Shown here: one piece after another, positions 5,598 through 8,859 of the stretch | Layout of the letters: each line of letters starts with the position of its first letter | Position numbering within the stretch: position 1 is the stretch's first letter | DNA from: Promethearchaeota archaeon | GTDB taxonomy: Archaea > Asgardarchaeota > Lokiarchaeia > Sigynarchaeales > MK-D1 | Direction of reading: 5' to 3' | Length of the DNA: 8,859 bases | Assembly: GCA_016839865.1 (NCBI GenBank) | Contig: JAEOTN010000388.1 | Coordinates: 1 to 8,859, forward strand | The notes under the pieces: model-generated | Seen by the model: the letters and a program-made list of their open reading frames with translations, nothing else | What the model was told of the DNA's origin: nothing | The model's database searches: none | Program-made: the position numbers and the translations under genes

Positions 5598-6860
5598 GTG
5601 AGGATGAAAATCTATCGGGCTAATAAATTTAGGATATATCCCAACCAAATACAACAAGATTTCATAAATAAAACATTTGGTAATTGCAGATTTCTATGGA
5701 ATATGATGTTGGACGAAAGAATACAAGTATATCAAAAAATGAAATCTACAAAGGAAGATTTATATACTCACAAATATTTGACTGAAAAACAATATAAACA
5801 AAAATTTACATTTCTGAAAGAAGTAGATAGTAGAGCATTACAATCATCAAGGGAGAATCTTATAATTGCCTATAAGAATTTTTTTCGTGGGCTAAGAAAG
5901 AATCAAAAAATTGGATTTCCAAAGTTTAAATCTAGAAAAAGTAAACAAAGCTATACGACATACAACATCAATAACAATATTAAGATAAATTTTGAAAAAA
6001 GAAAGTTAAAATTACCCAAAATAACGAGTTGGATAAAATTTCGAGATAATCGAAAATTCAGCGAAAATATCAAACAAGTCACTGTCTCGAAAACCAAGAG
6101 CAGAAAATATTTTGTATCAATTCTAATTGAAAAAGAGATTGATATTAAACAAAAACAAAATGTACAATTAGCGAAAATCGATGCATTTGACATGTCTACC
6201 AGAAAATTTCTTATTTCAATGAAAACCCAAATGAATAATCCACATTTTTATCGCAATGAAGAGAAGAACCTCAAGAGAATCCATCGTAGAGTCTCAAGAA
6301 AGGTGAAAGGATCAATAAATCAATCCAAATCAAATCTGAAATTAGCTCGTAAATATGAAAAAATTTTTAGAAGAAAATTAGATTGGGCACACAAAATCTG
6401 CAGAGAGATTGCAGAGAGAAATGACGTTGTAATATTAGAAAATTTATCCATTAAAGGAATGCAACAGTTTAATTCTGGATTGTCAAAATCTATAACTTTG
6501 GATTTTTCATGGAATCAATTTTTATCTATCTTAAAATACAAGATGATTGAAAGAGGTAATATTCTTTTATTAGTAAGTCGTTGGTTCCCTTCATCAAAAA
6601 GATGTTCTTATTGTGGATGGATAAATATCCACTTAAAAATATCTGAACGATGGTGGGTATGTCCAAAATGCAAAAAAAAACATGATAGAGACATCAATGC
6701 ATCAAAAAATTTACTTATTGAAGGAATTAAACAATTGAGAAATCAAAAAATCAGAGTAATCTCTACCGTGGGACTCACGGGAAGTCACGCTTGGGGAGAT
6801 GACATTAGACTTTCTTTTGGAAAGCAGTCGTCTATGAACCAAGAAATTTCTATTAATTAA
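5598..6860 (+). CDS. tnpB: TnpB, RNA-guided nuclease of an IS200/IS605-type element
   Basis: A 420-residue (or 418 from the ATG at 5604) compact RuvC nuclease related to Cas12. TnpB uses an omega RNA made from the element's right end to cut target DNA and maintain the transposon. The N-terminus has the usual YRANKFRIYPNQIQ start. The first RuvC acid is D198 in AFDMSTRKFL, the second E281 in VVILENLSIKGM and the third D365 in HDRDINASKN. The zinc finger is C336-x2-C339 and C355-x2-C358. The C-terminus TVGLTGSHAWGDDIRL ... KQSSMNQE is typical of full-length members. All catalytic residues are present, so the protein may be active. No TnpA lies in the window. Its Lys-rich, very AT-rich coding differs from its neighbours, consistent with a mobile origin. 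The GTG at 5598 and the ATG at 5604 are both plausible starts; a TATA element about 25 bp upstream suggests a leaderless mRNA. Confidence 0.94.
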   Translation: MRMKIYRANKFRIYPNQIQQDFINKTFGNCRFLWNMMLDERIQVYQKMKSTKEDLYTHKYLTEKQYKQKFTFLKEVDSRALQSSRENLIIAYKNFFRGLRKNQKIGFPKFKSRKSKQSYTTYNINNNIKINFEKRKLKLPKITSWIKFRDNRKFSENIKQVTVSKTKSRKYFVSILIEKEIDIKQKQNVQLAKIDAFDMSTRKFLISMKTQMNNPHFYRNEEKNLKRIHRRVSRKVKGSINQSKSNLKLARKYEKIFRRKLDWAHKICREIAERNDVVILENLSIKGMQQFNSGLSKSITLDFSWNQFLSILKYKMIERGNILLLVSRWFPSSKRCSYCGWINIHLKISERWWVCPKCKKKHDRDINASKNLLIEGIKQLRNQKIRVISTVGLTGSHAWGDDIRLSFGKQSSMNQEISIN

Positions 6861-6890
6861 CAGAAATAGGTCAAGGAAGTCGAACTCCTA
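6760..6890 (+). ncRNA. Putative omega RNA / right-end RNA of tnpB
   Basis: In TnpB systems the guide scaffold overlaps the 3' end of the gene and runs into the right end. Here the 3' end of tnpB holds a hairpin CCGTG-GGACT-CACGG (6766-6780). The region after the stop holds AGGAAGTCGAACTCCT (6874-6889), which can pair as a 4-bp outer stem plus a 3-bp inner stem. Both would lie in a transcript of the usual size. The 7-mer GGAAGTC occurs in both places (6780-6786 and 6875-6881). The extent is inferred from family knowledge only. Confidence 0.35.
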
Positions 6891-7290
6891 TAGTTAGCAA
6901 TAGGTTTGCATAGATTCGTTGTTCTCCAGTAGCGATAACCAAAGCCGTATCAGAGGACTTTACAAGGTCGTAGAATTCAAAACGCCCTCTATCGGTTAGT
7001 TTGATAGACTCCGGAAGTAAATTTTCGAATTCTTTAAAGATTGGAGGTCGAGATCTATCATCAGGTACCATAACTTCTGCTGCTTCTACTTCAATTGAAT
7101 CTAATAAAGCTTCGAGTACTTGGGTAACTGTGCACAATCCGGGAGATAAATTTAGAAATACTATTGGAGTTGTGGACAGGGAACCAGTAGAAAACGGATA
7201 ATTTCCGTCTGCGATTAAGATTTTAGAACCATGTCCAGCCTGCCCGAGAATCCCTAAAATCTCTGGATGCAATAATTTTCCTTTTAACAT
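6871..7290 (-). CDS. RbsD/FucU family sugar mutarotase (FucU-like)
   Basis: A 139-residue cytoplasmic protein that should interconvert anomers of a sugar such as fucose or ribose. The family pattern is clear: LLHPEILGILGQAGHG (6-21) with the catalytic-type His20, IADGNYP (26-32) with Asp28, and the C-terminal VIATGEQRIYANLLL (118-132), whose ATGE-x-x-x-Y-x-N form is closer to FucU than to RbsD. Length is normal for the family. The last residues, GVRLP, lie over the hairpin after tnpB, so the extreme C-terminus may have been altered by the insertion. No sugar kinase, transporter or fucose pathway gene is adjacent, so the substrate is unknown. A minus-strand TATA-like element at 7321-7313, about 25 bp before the ATG, points to a nearly leaderless mRNA. 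Confidence 0.9.
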   Translation of the reverse strand: MLKGKLLHPEILGILGQAGHGSKILIADGNYPFSTGSLSTTPIVFLNLSPGLCTVTQVLEALLDSIEVEAAEVMVPDDRSRPPIFKEFENLLPESIKLTDRGRFEFYDLVKSSDTALVIATGEQRIYANLLLTIGVRLP

Positions 7291-7567
7291 AATGGATATA
7301 GTTAGTAGAGGAATTAAAAATAGATTTAGTTTGGATTATCAGGTAGATTTTTTTTATCAGATAATTTCGTTTTTTTGTTCATTTGTGTCCTGAATAATGC
7401 CCACTGGGAATTAATATTTAAATTCTCTATATTTCCATCAAGTGTTACTAATTATGGGTCTAATTATTGAATTAAATACAGTTTTTATTGAAATCGACAT
7501 TAGATTTATTAATATTGAACGTAATGTCATAAAATGTGAATTTTATTCGACTAGATGAAGATAGAAA
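7291..7567. promoter_or_regulatory. Divergent mutarotase / acyl-CoA ligase intergenic region
   Basis: No gene is seen in these 277 very AT-rich bases. On the minus strand ATTTTTAAT (7321-7313) is a good TATA candidate for the mutarotase. On the plus strand ATTTTATT (7540-7547) is placed about 24 bp before the ligase ATG. TTATCAG is repeated at 7336-7342 and 7354-7360, and ATTATC/GATAAT (7335-7340, 7360-7365) forms an inverted pair around it. These lie just upstream of the mutarotase TATA element and could be an operator. Confidence 0.45.
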
Positions 7568-8859
7568 ATGACATCAATACATGATTTCAAAGTAGATGAA
7601 AATAAGATTTGGTTCACTGGAGGATATTGGCCATCTGGAGTCCCTCATCAAATATATGAATCTAAAGGTATTCAAATTGACCCTCTCTTTGAAGGGTTTA
7701 TGCGATGTGCTACGGAACGTGATTTCTGGGATAAAGATATTTTCATTACTGTTTTAGGTCCTTATTTGGAAAGAATCACATTTCGAGAGGTTATAGATAA
7801 AGCGAAGCGATTTGGAACTTTTCTTCACAATTTGGGTATTAACAAAGGAGATGTAGTTGCAATTGATATACCAAATTCGATTAATTTTGTTATCGCTTAC
7901 ATGGGAGCATTGTATATCGGAGCTATTGTTGCTGGCATCAATCCAACATATATAAAATCAGAATTACTCCATGCACTAAATATTACGGACTCGAAAGTTC
8001 TTGTTATAGTGGATGGACTTTATAATAGGGGTTCGAACGAAATTTTGACTTCAACACGAGTGAAATACGTTGTCTCAACAAACTTGTTGGATTTTGTTAC
8101 AGCTCCGGAACCGATTTTTAATGCATTAAGACAAAGCATCCCAGATCTACAGCATACTATACCTGATTCGACAGAATCTTATCAAGTATTCAGAATGAAG
8201 AAAGTAGTCTCTGAAAATTCGATCAAAGAAATAAAAGTCGAAATTGATCCATGGACTACTCCTGCAGCCTATTTAATGACAGGAGGTACAACTGGTTTGC
8301 CAAAAGCAGCCATGTTAAGTCACGCTAATCTTATAGTGAATTTATATCAGCAAACGGATTGGTGTAGATTGAAAACAGGTATGTTGAATGTTGGAATTGT
8401 ACCATTGTTTCACAGTTTTGGATTGGGATCGGTTATGGATGCATCGTTATATCTTGGGATGGTATCAATTTTGTTCCCAAAACCGCCATCTGCAAAGGAG
8501 CTTTGCGAAACTATTAACAAAATTGAAGCCCCTTATGGAATGATATATGCAGGAGTTGAAGTCCTCTTTAAACGATTGAATGATTTTGTAGAAGAATTGG
8601 GGGAAAAAGAATTCAAAACGAAATACAACATCCATGAAAAACTAAATTTTGCTAGTCAAGGTGCGAGTCCTTTACACGATTATATCCGAGTCCCCTTTGA
8701 ACGAGTATTTTGCCCGATACGAACTGGATTGGGTTTAACTGAATGTTCTCCAGTAATTACATCCACACCATTTTGGGGTCCTAATAAATCAGGAAAAGTA
8801 GGTTTGCCAATCCCTGGAACGGATATTGCTATATTTGACAAAGAAAACTTTGATTTGGG
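7568..8859 (+). CDS. AMP-binding acyl-CoA ligase (long-chain fatty-acid--CoA ligase-like), partial at window edge
   Basis: The first 430 codons of an adenylate-forming enzyme, open to the right edge. Such enzymes activate a carboxylic acid with ATP to an acyl-adenylate and then to the CoA thioester. Visible motifs are the substrate-entry region RITFREVIDKAKRFGTFL (about 75-92), IPNSINFVIAYMGALYIGAIVAGINP (about 108-133), and the ATP-binding P-loop LMTGGTTGLPKAAMLSH (236-252, with K246). Next come VPLFHSFGLG (about 278-287) and the A5 motif GLTECSP (389-395) with E392. SGKVGLPIPG follows. The C-terminal hinge Asp and catalytic Lys lie beyond the window. The order and spacing suit FadD-like long-chain ligases, but the acyl specificity cannot be read. 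ATG 7568 is supported by a TATA-like box 24 bp upstream. No frameshift is seen. Confidence 0.93.
   Translation, partial: MTSIHDFKVDENKIWFTGGYWPSGVPHQIYESKGIQIDPLFEGFMRCATERDFWDKDIFITVLGPYLERITFREVIDKAKRFGTFLHNLGINKGDVVAIDIPNSINFVIAYMGALYIGAIVAGINPTYIKSELLHALNITDSKVLVIVDGLYNRGSNEILTSTRVKYVVSTNLLDFVTAPEPIFNALRQSIPDLQHTIPDSTESYQVFRMKKVVSENSIKEIKVEIDPWTTPAAYLMTGGTTGLPKAAMLSHANLIVNLYQQTDWCRLKTGMLNVGIVPLFHSFGLGSVMDASLYLGMVSILFPKPPSAKELCETINKIEAPYGMIYAGVEVLFKRLNDFVEELGEKEFKTKYNIHEKLNFASQGASPLHDYIRVPFERVFCPIRTGLGLTECSPVITSTPFWGPNKSGKVGLPIPGTDIAIFDKENFDL

Larger units (their letters stand above)
5568..6890 (+). mobile_element. Probable TnpB-only IS200/IS605-type element, ends approximate
   Basis: The full-length tnpB, its distinct composition and the squeezed position against the mutarotase gene suggest an inserted element lacking tnpA, as in the IS1341-like groups. 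The borders are uncertain. The left limit is set at the tnpB promoter. The right limit is set at a small imperfect hairpin just after the stop codon (6874-6889). No target-site duplication is expected for this family, and none is claimed. Confidence 0.45.

Noticed and set aside
5951..6193. Minus-strand open frame of 80 codons inside tnpB
   Set aside because: Its hydrophobic sequence is the mirror of Lys/Ile-rich tnpB coding; tnpB itself is intact through this stretch.
7001..7201. Plus-strand open frame of 66 codons
   Set aside because: Antisense to the mutarotase, which matches its family along its whole length.
1..8859. CRISPR array, tRNA or rRNA genes
   Set aside because: No regularly spaced direct repeats were seen, and no cloverleaf or rRNA-like sequence was found on either strand by reading. 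The hairpin at 6766-6780 was considered as part of a tRNA arm but lacks the other arms.

Overview
The window reads as chromosomal DNA of an AT-rich archaeon, most likely an Asgard archaeon. The isoleucyl-tRNA synthetase, DUF2798 protein, small heat-shock protein and RCK channel would fit many archaea. TATA-like boxes lie about 25 bp before several start codons, so some genes may be leaderless. The Asgard suggestion rests on one protein (1888-3735) that combines four E2/RWD-like folds with a C-terminal RING-like zinc domain. That eukaryote-like ubiquitin-system architecture is inference from sequence alone and has not been tested by a search.

Layout. 1-1223 (minus) is the N-terminal 407 codons of ileS, cut by the left edge. 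It is divergent from a dodecin-family gene (1497-1706, plus) across a 273-bp regulatory gap. Next comes the large E2/RWD-RING gene (1888-3735, plus), convergent by 2 nt with a two-helix DUF2798 membrane protein (3738-3974, minus). That gene is divergent from an Hsp20 chaperone (4072-4674, plus), whose leader carries a perfect 17-bp palindrome next to a strong Shine-Dalgarno site. Hsp20 is convergent, across a possible two-way terminator, with a short RCK-type potassium-channel-like protein (4686-5435, minus) whose selectivity filter reads GTG instead of GYG. A full-length TnpB of the IS200/IS605 type follows (about 5598-6860, plus), ending 10 nt from the stop of a convergent RbsD/FucU-type mutarotase (6871-7290, minus). 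The window ends inside an AMP-binding acyl-CoA ligase (7568-8859, plus, cut by the right edge).

Working together. The genes are mostly single transcription units in alternating orientation, with no clear operon. They mix housekeeping (ileS, acyl-CoA ligase, mutarotase), stress (Hsp20), membrane (DUF2798, channel) and mobile (TnpB) functions. No ubiquitin, E1, active E2 or deubiquitinase lies near the RING protein, so its partners must be encoded elsewhere. The observations most worth following up are the FANCL-like E2/RWD-RING architecture with its repeated tyrosine-proline linker motif, the altered channel filter, the dodecin lacking both usual flavin contacts, the Hsp20 palindrome, and the TnpB right end that runs into the mutarotase gene.
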